From Monosporascus cannonballus (lineage: Eukaryota; Ascomycota; Sordariomycetes; Xylariales): a stretch of 64,000 nucleotides of DNA. Made by a program: the position numbers and the translations under genes. The stretch lies in contig QJNS01000060.1 in assembly GCA_004154925.1 (NCBI GenBank), positions 287,396-351,395 of the forward strand. The letters are read 5' to 3'. Positions 49,504 to 60,178 of this stretch are shown here, piece after piece. The first letter of the stretch is position 1. Each line of letters opens with the position of its first letter. A model generated the notes under the pieces. It made no database searches, was not told the origin of the DNA, and saw only the letters and a list, made by a program, of their open reading frames with translations.

Positions 49504-50547
49504 TGGATCCCAGTGAGGTTCTACCTAAATATCCAAACTCCGGGCTGATAACTAACTCACTCGCAAGGTTTACGAAGAAGAAGAAGAAAGTAAAAAGATT
49601 ACAGAGACTAAAGGAGATCGACCAACACCGCCCTGCCTACAAAGCCCGAAATATCCTACTTTCAACCGCTATTTATATATTACATTGTGACATAAAAAGC
49701 ACTTAAGCGGCAGTACCAATTAAAATGTTCAAATGCCCTTATTACCGCATTACTTCAAATTGGAGAGAAGAAACAATCCGCTACTTTCTTAATCGCCCAG
49801 TGTATAATGACCAGCAGTGGCCTTTACTGAGGGTCTGAACCCTATTTTGGTAATGTTTTCTCACCCTCTATCTAATACAAGTAGCAATATGTGAGGGGTT
49901 AGAAATCTATTTTTGCAGTTTAAAGGCAGGGATATCGCGACGAAGCTGTCACCTCTGGCCGTGTAATTTGGTTATAGGTCCAGGCCCCTTTATTATAAGC
50001 AGGCGGTGTATCATCTTGCGTGTATCCGATTTCATTGATAACCAGCAGACCCACGGATTTGCAAGTCATAACGGACAGTCAGAGAGTCTGGTCATCGTTC
50101 AAAATCAAAACAAACCGCGACCCCCGGGTTAATCAAATGGAAACAAGCTGCCCGCACAGAGACCGACCGTGGTTCTACCACAGTTGCGCCGTAGCCAGCC
50201 GACGCACCTCCTGAGCCGCGTTGTTCCAGTAATAGGCGTCCAAGTGCATTTATGATCACCCCAAACAAATATTTATAGGAACTGAACTCGACGGCGTCGA
50301 CAGTTAAAGCATATAAGAGGAGATACGACGTATATGGGCCAAAGCAAGAACTTAGCATAAAACATTAGAAAAAGTGCAGGCTGGGGAACGAAGGAGACTC
50401 TCCCAATATCGTGAAATCCATTGGCTCTCATGTTCCACGCAACAACCGAACAGCGTACCCCGAGATAGACTCCGTGGCGGGTGAGTGTAGAGGCATGCCC
50501 CCTTTACTCACAGGGCGGCGGCACCATACTCGCTAACCGAATCCCCC
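49504..50547. other. Intergenic, nothing recognised
   Basis: No supported gene. The Lys-rich ORF 49503-49706 and ORFs at 50020-50358 are short and without motifs. Confidence 0.4.
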
Positions 50548-52107
50548 TCACGCATTACTAGCATGATGAGACAGTTCTCGTACGACAAACTCAACGCTGA
50601 CAGCGGCAAACGCGACCTTCAAGTCGTGATACCGCGTCTGTAGGGCGTCGTGGGCTGCAGCCCCCTGCCAGACCCGGGGCTGGGAGCGATCGAGGACGAC
50701 GTTACGGAGGCTCGGCAGGTGCTCGGGACACTCGCCAGCGGCGTCGAACAGCGCCCGAGTGACGGCACCTAGGTGGCCGTCCTGGTCGTGGTGTAGTGCG
50801 CTGGAGGGAGGGTTCCACTGCTCGACCAGCACGAGGGAGACAAGGGACCTGGGCAGGCGGGCCGCGAGACCGATGCTCTCCATATGTGTGGCATCACGGA
50901 AGAGGAGGCGGTCTTCGATGGTGAGCGAAGCAAGGCGAGTGAAGTTGGACCGGAGACTGGTCACTCGGCCGCCGTCGCTGTCGCTTTCGGCCGAGTGGTC
51001 CACGGCAGCGGCCGCCGCGGCGGTTGTAGCGGCAGGGTTGTTGCGATGAGCGTCGCCGGGCATGAGGCGGAGGATGAGCGACTCAAGGCGGTCGGCGCCG
51101 GGGAGCCGCGCAGTGTCTATGGCCACGGCGTCGTCCGCCGTGGCGTAGATCTCGAGGTAGCGTAGGTTTTGGCACAGCGCCGCGTAGCTCTCCACGTCCG
51201 CCTCGAGACTGCAGCTGCCGTGGAGGGCGACACGCTCGAGGCTCAGGCCACGCGCACCATCGCCCTCCGCAGCACGAGGCGGGCCGATACAGCATCGCGC
51301 TAGAAGCGTCTTCAGCGTGGGGAGCTCCAAGAGGCTCGAGAAGAGTGTCTGCCTGTGCCGGATTCGGCCGCTGGTCCCGTACCCGGACTCGGGGTGGACG
51401 GCTAGCGTGCTTAGGTGGGTCAGGATGTTCTGCCCGACCTGGGGATGCCGGCGTAAGGATCTGATTACCGTGTCCAGAGGCGTGTATACACCCGTGTCAG
51501 ACACGCCCATGGGACACTGGAGAGTGATACTGCTTAGTCGAGTTGTCAACCCCAGCAGGCCACCGAGGAGAAGCTGGGGGGTGGCAAAAAAGTCCTCCAA
51601 CTGTTCGTCCAAGATCCTACCAAGCCGGAGCTGAGACACGTAGAGCACGGTCATATCGAATGGTTCGACATGTTTCGGAAGTGATAGTAGCCGCCACGCC
51701 TGTGCTGTCTCTCTCATAGCGGCTTCGTCAAAGAGCGTGACTAGACATGCTAGGTTCTCAATGTTTGACCGAAGCCCATACTGGACCCTGGATTTTCTAT
51801 TAGGGCCTCCTTCTTCGAGGAGAGTGCGGAACAGAAGGACGATGTCCGTGGCATGAAGCAGCATCACGTTACGGTAGAGAAATCTCCTTGCGACCGCGTT
51901 GAAGCTCCTCGACGCGAGACATATGTGGCGTAGCGTCTTTCGAGATATTAAGTAAGGATTCAAAGGGTCGCTGTACCTGTTTGGCCGCTCTATATTTTCG
52001 TTCAACGCTAGCTCGCGGTAGGGGACTTCTACCCATCTGAAGATCTCCGTGACAAGCTCGAAAGGGAGACGCGGGCTCCAATCCGATGACATAGAATCCG
52101 TAGACAT
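50548..52107 (-). CDS. F-box-like protein, 519 residues
   Basis: This single-exon ORF of 519 codons starts MSTDSMSSDWSPRLPFEL. Residues about 11-60 fit an F-box (LPFELVTEIFRWV, then LRHICLASRSFNAVARRFLYRNV), the segment that docks Skp1 in SCF ubiquitin ligases. The rest is Leu-rich with loose repeat-like helices (for example LSTLAVHPES, LERVALHGSC, LRYLEIYATA, LASLTIEDRL), as in fungal F-box proteins with degenerate leucine-rich repeats that bind substrates. A low-complexity Ala run lies near residue 365. No second conserved domain is seen. The target is unknown. It is isolated, with more than 1 kb to the neighbouring amidohydrolase, and the frame is intact. Confidence 0.75.
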   Translation of the reverse strand: MSTDSMSSDWSPRLPFELVTEIFRWVEVPYRELALNENIERPNRYSDPLNPYLISRKTLRHICLASRSFNAVARRFLYRNVMLLHATDIVLLFRTLLEEGGPNRKSRVQYGLRSNIENLACLVTLFDEAAMRETAQAWRLLSLPKHVEPFDMTVLYVSQLRLGRILDEQLEDFFATPQLLLGGLLGLTTRLSSITLQCPMGVSDTGVYTPLDTVIRSLRRHPQVGQNILTHLSTLAVHPESGYGTSGRIRHRQTLFSSLLELPTLKTLLARCCIGPPRAAEGDGARGLSLERVALHGSCSLEADVESYAALCQNLRYLEIYATADDAVAIDTARLPGADRLESLILRLMPGDAHRNNPAATTAAAAAAVDHSAESDSDGGRVTSLRSNFTRLASLTIEDRLLFRDATHMESIGLAARLPRSLVSLVLVEQWNPPSSALHHDQDGHLGAVTRALFDAAGECPEHLPSLRNVVLDRSQPRVWQGAAAHDALQTRYHDLKVAFAAVSVEFVVRELSHHASNA

Positions 52108-53200
52108 AACCGCTGTCGTGGATGGCGTCGATTGCGAGAGATACTGGTTTCCCTGACTTTAGCGCATTTTCTCAGCGAACATGATACAAGTCTAGAAGCT
52201 TGTATCACCACTTCAGATTGTCTCAGAAGGCAGGCTCCAAAGCAACGACGAGCCCAGCTCGAGAAGGACGGTCATTTCCATAGCTGCGGCATGCTGGGAG
52301 CCTCGAGGCGATGTCAGACATCCAGATTGGAGTCTTGTAACGCTATATCCGGTAAGCATGTTGGTAATCCTGAGCCGAGGGCGACAGCGAATTGGATATT
52401 GTGGTGTAGCCTGTTGGTGCTACCCGGAACCAACACCCCTGGATGGCAAAGGGCCAACACGGGTCGCGAGCCACTTTGTGGCTTGAACGAGCTTGCCGCG
52501 CGTGCGACGCTGCGGTTTTGCCCAACACCATCGGAATATTATCCGGATCGGTTGTTTTCGATAGTTGTTCGTTTCATTCCAAACCGCGACCAAGCCAATA
52601 ACATGTGTCTATTCAACATAGCCTCGCCCAAGGACAACCGAGGCTGCGTAACAACATCCTTTACCGCGAGACATTTCCGAGTAGTCAATTATATTATGGA
52701 TGAATCCTTGTATTCCCCTTTCATGCAACCTATTTTTAGCCGTCGCTCGGAGTGGGATAGCTCTTCTTGCCGTAAACATTGTTACAGTATTTCGTCACAG
52801 GAATGAAACCAAAAGCCCAGGACAAACTGCATTGAACTGATGGACTTCAGTCTCCGCAGACGAGGGCAGCCTCATTGTTGTTGGGAGAGAAATGGCTAGG
52901 TGTCGTGGCTGCCAAATATATACGGCAGATAGGTGGGTGACACCTGCCGCATATATATATCGTCTAATACGTCCTAATACCATCCTACGCCACTTTTACT
53001 TTAGGGGCTTAGCTACATGCATAGGTGAAGCTTAGTTCAATCATACCTGCCTGCATTATTGTGCAATGGTGCATTAATTAGCCATGCTACCAATGGGAAA
53101 GTTCTCTTTCTGTTTTCCGGCTGCTTAACTAAGCTACCTCGATTGATATCTCCGTTTCTGGGGAGTTTGCCCTCCGGTAGACCATAGCTAGGTTCGCCAT
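52108..53200. other. Region between F-box and amidohydrolase genes
   Basis: It contains the F-box promoter and the amidohydrolase 3' flank. A 224-codon plus-strand ORF (52132-52806) lies here but has no motif. An imperfect inverted pair atatacggcagataggtgggtgacacctgccgcatatata forms a hairpin at 52916-52957. Confidence 0.4.
52916..52957. repeat. Imperfect hairpin
   Basis: An inverted repeat of about 17 bp per arm (atatacggcagataggt / acctgccgcatatat) around a short loop. Function unknown. Confidence 0.5.
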
Positions 53201-54904
53201 CTACCGAGATCCCAAGTCACCACTGTCGTAGACCACCTCGCCGCCAACAACAGTAAGAATAGACTTTATCGTTCGAAGTTTCTCATCAGGTACTTGGAAA
53301 TAGTCGTCGCTGAGCACGACGATATCTCCGAGGCGGCCGACCTCGATGGAGCCTAGGAGGTCCTCGTCTGCCGCCCCGAGGAACCACTGGTTTGCGCTCG
53401 TATATAACCGAAGGGCTTCCTCACGGCTAATCTGCTGGCGCGGGTTGATCATTTCGCCCAACGCGTTCTTGCCAGTGGTGGCATAATAGGCATGCACCCA
53501 AGGGTTCAGGGGCGCGATTTGCATACCATCGGCCCCCATGCCGGCCGGGATTCCGCTCTCTATGATTTCCTTGAAAGGAGGACCCGCTTGCGGTCCCCTG
53601 CCTGCGAGATACTGCCAGCCGGACAGATTGACGCCGCCGCCTAGCTTCTTCAGCCGTTCCAGGTACTCCGGCGTGATTAGCGGAACGTGTGCGATGACCC
53701 ACCGGAGGTCTTCAATGCTCTGCTCCACATTCACTGCCTCGAACGCCTGGATTTGCGTCCGGTAGTTGGTACCCGATAACGAGTGGACTTCTAGTCGCCA
53801 GCCAGCCTTGGCTATACGCCGGGCGGCTTCTTCGAACACCGGCCCGCCGGCGTAGTCCGAGGTCACGAACTCTCCGATGCCGCCCGTTCGTACCATGTCG
53901 TTGCCAAAGAATTTGAACGAGTTTAGCAAGCGTTGCTGGAGGGTGGGGACTTCGATTGCGTCGTCCATGTGCAGGAAGTTGATTCGGAGTCGGATTATAG
54001 CGTCTCCGTCATCGTAGACCGACAGCCACGGTAAGTGCATGGCATAGAGGTCCTCATTTCCCGCGCCGTCGCTGGGGGTCCCCGTCGCCGGAAACGCTCC
54101 CTGGTCTAGGTGCGTGGTGACGCCCATCGCTGCGGCGTAAGCCATCGCATCCCGTACCCCGCGCTTGCGGTCTTCGAACGTCAATTGTTGTCTCAGCGCT
54201 AGCAACGCCTTTCCATTTTCTTCACCGAACTCGATGGCCCCGTCGTCCCCGATAACCGGTGGCTGGTCTAAAGATTCGAAGAACGCCTTACCCCGACTAT
54301 TCGTCACAGCTGGCCCCGCAAACCCGTACGACATGAACGTTGCATGATCCGGTAGCGCTTCGTCGAGTTCCGCTAGGGTGGGAAGCCGGGTCTCGTTGAA
54401 ATGATTGGGATGAAACCCGCCGATCGTCGTGATAAAGCTACCGGTCGGCACCTTGCTTGCTCTCGATCGATACGCATCCTCCACATCGGCGATAGAGTAT
54501 GCATTTTCCAATGGCGTGTGATACCCCGGCCTGTTTCCCAACAGCACAATATGATTGTGACAGTCGATCAGGCCAGGGACCGCAACTCGTCCTTGTAGAT
54601 CAACCATATCCGGTGCGACATTAAAGTTCCTGAGCGCATCTTCCTCGCTGTCTCCCACATAGACTATGTAACCACTCTGTATGGCCACCACGGAGGTCAC
54701 GCTATCGTTCGTGTCCATTGTGTGGACTAGTCCATTTTTGAGAAGCAGGTTGCCTCGAAGCGCGTCTTCTCTCACGTCACGCGCGCTGTGCAAGTTCCCA
54801 TTTCTATGGCCATTGGCTAACGCATTTATGAGGAGAACTATCAGGATCGACAAAGTCCCGTAGAGCCATAGTATTTTGGCGGGATAGGCAGAGGTAGCAG
54901 GCAT
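53201..54904 (-). CDS. Membrane-anchored amidohydrolase (YtcJ-like)
   Basis: This single ORF has 567 codons. Residues about 10-30 form a hydrophobic signal anchor (ILWLYGTLSILIVLLINALA), so the enzyme is likely secreted or anchored with a lumenal/extracellular body. The amidohydrolase_3 fold is seen in the N-terminal beta-sandwich strand pattern (LLLKNGLVHTMD), the metal-binding GLIDCHNHI (H116, H118), later ligands in LEVHS (H374) and VIAHVP (H406), and GMGADG with D459. The C-terminal LLGSIEVGRLGDIVVLSDDYF is the typical closing sandwich. Members hydrolyse amide or ester-like bonds in small molecules; the substrate cannot be told. The usual Lys-containing strand motif seems replaced (VRTGGIGEF). 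The frame is intact and no intron is needed. Start at 54904, just before the anchor. Confidence 0.85.
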   Translation of the reverse strand: MPATSAYPAKILWLYGTLSILIVLLINALANGHRNGNLHSARDVREDALRGNLLLKNGLVHTMDTNDSVTSVVAIQSGYIVYVGDSEEDALRNFNVAPDMVDLQGRVAVPGLIDCHNHIVLLGNRPGYHTPLENAYSIADVEDAYRSRASKVPTGSFITTIGGFHPNHFNETRLPTLAELDEALPDHATFMSYGFAGPAVTNSRGKAFFESLDQPPVIGDDGAIEFGEENGKALLALRQQLTFEDRKRGVRDAMAYAAAMGVTTHLDQGAFPATGTPSDGAGNEDLYAMHLPWLSVYDDGDAIIRLRINFLHMDDAIEVPTLQQRLLNSFKFFGNDMVRTGGIGEFVTSDYAGGPVFEEAARRIAKAGWRLEVHSLSGTNYRTQIQAFEAVNVEQSIEDLRWVIAHVPLITPEYLERLKKLGGGVNLSGWQYLAGRGPQAGPPFKEIIESGIPAGMGADGMQIAPLNPWVHAYYATTGKNALGEMINPRQQISREEALRLYTSANQWFLGAADEDLLGSIEVGRLGDIVVLSDDYFQVPDEKLRTIKSILTVVGGEVVYDSGDLGSR

Positions 54905-55957
54905 TGTAATTACTCCGGACCAAGACGTATTACTTCCATCTGCTCCTATCTTGTAGACTAGAGGAACTGACGTAATGATATGTGTCTGCCATTCCCAGGC
55001 TTTATACTACGTTTTATTAGCGGTGCCAAGACGTCATCTCCCCCTCGCTGTAGAAGAGAATGTATAGTTACATCGCATGCTCGTCAGCCATTTGTAAGCC
55101 TTCTAAGCTGCCTGAGGTCAGCATTTTCCTGAAATGGAACGCTTGGTAGGTGGCTATCTGTGAGTGAACTTCATAGTTGCTCGGATATATAAGTTTCTCC
55201 GCAGTGTAGGCTCAGTCGGTAATTTGCTCGTTTTATGAGTGTTCGTTGGTAAACAAGCTCCGTGGTTCAAGAGGTGCAATAGAGCGAACATCTATTGGTT
55301 GATGCGGGATCAAAGTTCTAATTATAGACGTGCTGGAATGTATTCCTTTAACGAGATATGAACGGTTTGTATTTGCTTCAATCAGAGCAGAAGCAAAAAG
55401 AGAATACGATGAGAAAAAGGAAAAGCACCTGATCGAGAAATCACCGGGATTGACTGTTGACTGGAGACCACAGCTTTAGCTATTGTGCTATCTTATTCAC
55501 CCGATCTTTTTCTTGATTGTTTGCCATCCCGTTCCACGAAACCAGGTCTTCTACTACACCGATCAAGTTTGTTGAATACTTGACCTCTTAATAACCCACG
55601 TAACCCCTAGACATATAGGCTCACGGAATACACGAGGCACCAACTATTAACTACACTAGCCTTTTCACTAGAACGCGTACTCCATCAGCGGCTTTACCAT
55701 TACGTCAACATGATGGTAATCCAGTTATTATATGGACACCCAGACGTAAACGTGAGTATAGTGTACGAGCTGCCTTTGGGTATCACACTGGCGATTGTCT
55801 TTTGGCAGACGGACTTCCTTAACATATCAGAGCCACGGTTTTGGTTATTAAGTCGGCCATAATATGGGTTGTTTTCGGCATGAGAACAAGGACAAATGTG
55901 CACATTTCGCCCTGTGCTCCTGATTTATCTGTCATCCCGCAGATTCCCAGTGGTGAT
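54905..55957. other. Intergenic, nothing recognised
   Basis: About 1 kb between two minus-strand genes, containing the amidohydrolase promoter region. No repeat or gene seen. Confidence 0.4.
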
Positions 55958-56752
55958 CTACGACTCCTCCTCAATCACAGCACACTTATCCAAGCCCTCA
56001 AACAACATCGGCATCATATGCCCCTTTACCTCCCACTCAGCCTTAAACTCCTCCTTCCCGGCGCCCTTCCCATCCATCCCAAACTCTAACCCAAACTCAG
56101 ACACAAAGTTGTCAAAAGTCGTATCCGGCTTCTCCCTGCACAGCCCACACATGATCTGTATCAACCCATCCTTGAACCCCTCTCTCGGAAACGCCCTCAC
56201 GATTTCCCGGTACTCCTCCACCGAGATGACCGCCCCGAGCGTCCCGTTCCCCGGCGGCGGGAAATACGGCCCGAAGAAGTCCGCCGAGATGCCCAGATTC
56301 GCCGCCACCACCTCCGCTTCCTTGTGCACGGCAATCGACGGCGTGGTGTGCAGCGCGATGGCGTCCCATACGAGCTGCAGACGGTGCGCGTCCCAGGCGG
56401 TCTCATCGAGACCGGTCCCCGTGAGGAAGTTGCGAGCAATATTGGCGCCGTCGACCTCGAAGCGCGTGCCATTGGAGAGGAGGGACTTGGTCGTTGCCCA
56501 ACCCATGTCGTGGAGGAGGATTGAGAGGACAATGGCCTCGGTGTCGAGGGGGTTGGTGAGGTTGGCAAAGTTGGGAAGGCGTTGGATGAGGAGGAGGGAG
56601 AAGCAGACGCTGCGGAGGCAGTGGTTGATCGTCGCTTGGGAGGTGTGCGCACTGAGGAAGGCGTGGCTAGCCTCCGTGAGGGGGGTTTTGGGGATGACGA
56701 CGTTGCTAAGGGGGAGGGGGTGAAACGGGAATTGGGGTGACGGGAATGACAT
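55958..56752 (-). CDS. HD-domain protein, cyanamide hydratase-like
   Basis: From the ATG at 56752 the product is 264 residues, the usual size of fungal HD-type cyanamide hydratases. The ORF is open 123 bp further to 56875, but the extra 41 residues look like 5' leader. Metal-binding signature residues (numbered from 56875): H85 in INHCLRSV, H122-D123 in LLHDMGWATT, and H176 in IALHTTPS. These form the HD pocket. DGANIARNFL and LVWDAIALH match the family. Characterised relatives hydrate cyanamide or similar nitriles to urea-type products, which suggests detoxification; the substrate here is inferred. The C-terminal third has the GADFFG-like and FDNFVSEFG segments of these proteins. Single exon, intact. 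Confidence 0.82.
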   Translation of the reverse strand: MSFPSPQFPFHPLPLSNVVIPKTPLTEASHAFLSAHTSQATINHCLRSVCFSLLLIQRLPNFANLTNPLDTEAIVLSILLHDMGWATTKSLLSNGTRFEVDGANIARNFLTGTGLDETAWDAHRLQLVWDAIALHTTPSIAVHKEAEVVAANLGISADFFGPYFPPPGNGTLGAVISVEEYREIVRAFPREGFKDGLIQIMCGLCREKPDTTFDNFVSEFGLEFGMDGKGAGKEEFKAEWEVKGHMMPMLFEGLDKCAVIEEES

Positions 56753-56875
56753 GGTGGATATGTTGGGTAGCTTATTTGGTCGCTTTTCTGAGTCTTCTCT
56801 CCAAGGATGAGTCAATTTTTCTGTGGATAGTATTATGTTCTTTAGCCATGAGTGCATGAATGAGAAAAGGGGCAT

Positions 56876-57615
56876 TTATAGTTAGTTACGGTGGGCCTGC
56901 TCCGAAGTCTCCCGGCTTTATCTGCTATTCTGCGGACTTGACTTAAGAAATAGAGGCTTCTGTAGACTGTTTGGAAGATTTGTAATATTAACTTGCTCAT
57001 TTCGAGCACCCTCGGGATTTAAGCCGCCAAGTCTGCCACTTAGTTCGTAATTGGACGCGGGACTTAAAATCACATTGCCCCAGAATGATACACTTGACAG
57101 GGCGCATTTCTTTAGCGGAGCTTAATTAGCCCGCTTTCCTCCCTTTGTTGATATTTACCGATGGCATTCGGTAATGTCTCAGAAAAGGATTCCCTTTAGA
57201 CTTTCAGGAGTCAGGAATCGTTCGGAATAACGCTAATCTTTAAAACCTTGTATGTCGATGGATCACCTAAGCGAAGTAGGACTACCGCCTTGTAGCTTCA
57301 TAAAATCTATTTAGAATCTCTGTAACTGATTAATTTTTAATAAATACGACAGTTATAAACCTGACAGCGCTAGTGCCCAAATAACTTTATTACTTAATTA
57401 GAAAGTACACAGCTTGTGGCTTTTTTTCCTTCTTATATCGCCCTCCGACCGATCGCCCTCTGCAGTATCATGCTTTTTGGTGTTAGGAGTAGCTAGACAG
57501 CAAGGAATCCTCTTGCCTGCCGGCGATAGGGGCAGCCGTGATGACAGGCGGTACGGTTCAGAGTAAGCCTCAGCCGAGTTTTGACACGGTGAAAATAGGC
57601 CCAAGGCTTGGCGCC
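56876..57615. other. Intergenic, AT-leaning
   Basis: No supported gene. A small ORF at 57398-57628 is unrecognised. Confidence 0.4.
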
Positions 57616-58274
57616 CTAAGAAAGGCAAGTCTCATAAATAGCCGGCTTCTCCCTTCTCAGATACTCTCTGTACGCGGTGAGTCTTGGCACTATCTTGATG
57701 AGCTCCTTCATGTCGATGTAATTCGACATGGACCGTACGCATGGCTCCGAATAGAAGAATAGCCACGACCCGGCGGCCTGAGGCTCAGCGATCTGCTCGT
57801 CAGTCATATAGCGCGCCTTGATGGATCTCCCGTCCCCGATGGCCTCGGCGAGCTGGTCGAGCAGCTGGAGGTCAGCATCATGCTTACCAAGCCCGTGCAG
57901 GTAAGACTTGGTGATCAAGGCCTGGTTCACGAGCTGAAGTAAATATATTGTTTGTTGAATGACCCGGTTTAACCAAGCTTTGAGGGGACACATCTTTCCC
58001 TCCCTCAAACTCCACACTTGTCATTCCTTCTCTTTTCTTTGTATACTAGGAGTACAGGAAGGACCCAGTAACTTGTTCAAGAACTTGTCATGGTGACAAA
58101 CATAATCCAATCGTCAATGGCCAGGCCGGTCTTCCACTTTTTGCCCACGTACATCCGGAGCATCGCGGCGATGGTGGCAAGCCCGGTGAATAGCCATGTA
58201 ATGCCGACGATGATAGGCCCGCGTCCCGGGCCGTTAGGGTTCCTTGGCGGCGGGAACACCATTGGAGTCGCCAT
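57616..58274 (-). pseudogene. Rhodopsin-like integral membrane protein fragment
   Basis: The start MATPMVFPPPRNPNG at 58274 leads into a first membrane helix (PIIVGITWLFTGLATIAAMLRMYV) and then IDDWIMF, the hallmark opening of fungal 'rhodopsin domain' seven-helix proteins. After an unclear junction (58075-57935, possible intron) a second block resumes as ALITKSYLHGLGKHDADL, the Gly-rich loop of the same family. A little further the hydrophobic VAILLFGAMRTV stretch appears in a different frame from the rest, so a frameshift lies near 57770. The remaining helices are absent before the stop at 57616. Substrate and function of this family are mostly unknown. Best seen as a truncated, frameshifted remnant. 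Confidence 0.5.
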
Positions 58275-59694
58275 GGCCGGCAAGATGAGGGGAGACGGCT
58301 TGATGATCGCACGAGGCGGGCCAAAAAATGGAGAGATTGAGTTGTGCGAAAGGCCAACAAGGCTGTGACAGACGGAGAAGGGAGAAACAACGAGGTTGTG
58401 ATACTGCCAAAGCGTCGGCCTTTGCGGACCAGGCACGATATTCTGTGGCTATATAAAACCGCACCGGAGAGGTGGGATGAGGAAGCACGCAACAGCCCAG
58501 GGAAGAGGCAGCGGCAGCGATACCTGAAGGATCAGCAGCCTCAGATCGCCTCAACGACCAATATGATTCAAGAGACAGACAGCCCAATAAGGAGGCAACG
58601 CATCAGCATTTGTTCCGTCTTGGTGTTGCGAGTATATACTAAGAGCCCTGCTTAGCAGCTTGTTTCGGTTTAGACTCGTAGGGAGGGGGGCTTTGATGTT
58701 CAAGGGGAGTGCAACAAGCGTCGGAAGAGGGTGTCCTCGTTTATTTTTCCGCACGCTTAATACCAGGCCCCTGTTGGAGAACGTGGTATGCTCGAATGGA
58801 GACGCAACTTGATGCAGACTATCTCGTAAGCCTTGTCAAACCACGCCTTTCGATCATTCTGGAACCAGGCGACAGCTACACGGCAAAGCCTCGTCATCGC
58901 ATATACTACGACTTAGTAGCTAGGGGTAGATATAGTAATAATTTGTAACCTTACCCAAGTATGCACTGCAAAGGTCATGCAACCTTGGAAGGGCTGGCTG
59001 TAAATGTATATCCGCGTCTGAGGGGTGCGTCTACACACACGAGGGCGCAATTGTAACGGGCAAGTTGACCATAGGTATGGCGGAACTCGATGGTCTATCT
59101 ACGCAGGACTTGTGTGTGGTAGATGTCACTTGCATTCTTTTGCCTTCCAACCTAGGCTAGCACTAACCTACGAAGCTGAGAGACCCTCGCTTCATTGGTG
59201 TGATCTGTGCCGGTCCCCCTTGCCTGCTCTTGGCCAGACGGGATTAGCGTTTTGAATTCCTTTCTATGCAGATAGCGACGGGTGCTTGCAGTGCTCGCAG
59301 CCTCGCCATAATGTCAGACCAAAGGATAGAAGATTTCCTATCGCCCTATTTCTCGATTCCTGTAGCTAGCTGAATGTTTTGCTCTCCCTACACTACAATC
59401 TGCCTCCTAGAGATAGTCAAGCGGAGTTAAAAGCAAAGATGTGAGTTGAAATGCCCACGTCAACCCTATTTCACATAATCCAATCAAAGTACACGAGAGA
59501 TACTAAGCATCGGTGCTGTTGGCATATCAAGTTAATACTGTTGTCATCTGACTGTTCACCTGCTGAACCTAGCAAACGCTAATTATAACTTAGCTAGTTA
59601 CCAAACTAATAAAAAGTGCCTTCGGTATTTCCGGTACCCTTGTCTTTTGGCTACCACTGTTTTTATGTGTATTTAAAGAGACCTAGCTAACCTC
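58275..59694. other. Intergenic, nothing recognised
   Basis: No supported gene. ORFs at 58344-59255 overlap on both strands without motifs. Confidence 0.4.
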
Positions 59695-59777
59695 ACTTTA
59701 GGGCCTTCTAGAAAGCCAGCAACCTATTAATACACCTTCTTCAGTTATATGCTTCAGTGTGTGATGTCAGGGTCTCA
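59695..59777 (-). repeat. R1 repeat copy 3
   Basis: The minus-strand copy begins at 59777 (TGAGACCCTGACATCACACACTGAAGCATATAA on that strand) and is followed by ctgaagaaggtgtattaat and ttctagaaggccct, matching copies 1 and 2. Confidence 0.6.
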
Positions 59778-60178
59778 TATCACCACGGCCTTTCCGGTGG
59801 TTTGCGTGCCGACGGCAGCAAGATAACGCGTGATTCATCAAGGAAATACTGTTTTTTTCTACGGGGCCACTGCTTAGAGAGATACTTACATGTAAAATAA
59901 TCGAAAAAATTGCGCTTTTATAGACTAGGTACCTTAGTCGAGGACAAGTGAGTAGCGGGATGTCACACTGCTGCTAACCCGTAGGTTAGTTGAAGATGAT
60001 ATCTGACCAAGCCACATTTCTGGCATTACTCGAGTACACAGATCTAATGGCTAGAAAGCAATGCAACATCCTAAACTTAGTTTCTATATTCTCCCTGATA
60101 TATCCCCCCTGTAATACGTAACTCGGGGGTCCTCACGCCATCGTCTTGGAGGTAAAGAGTTTTCTTTTGTCACTTACT

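Noticed and set aside
52132..52806. 224-codon plus-strand ORF divergent from the F-box gene
   Set aside because: Long, but without domain, signal peptide, hydrophobic or codon pattern; it overlaps the F-box promoter. Kept only as a possibility.
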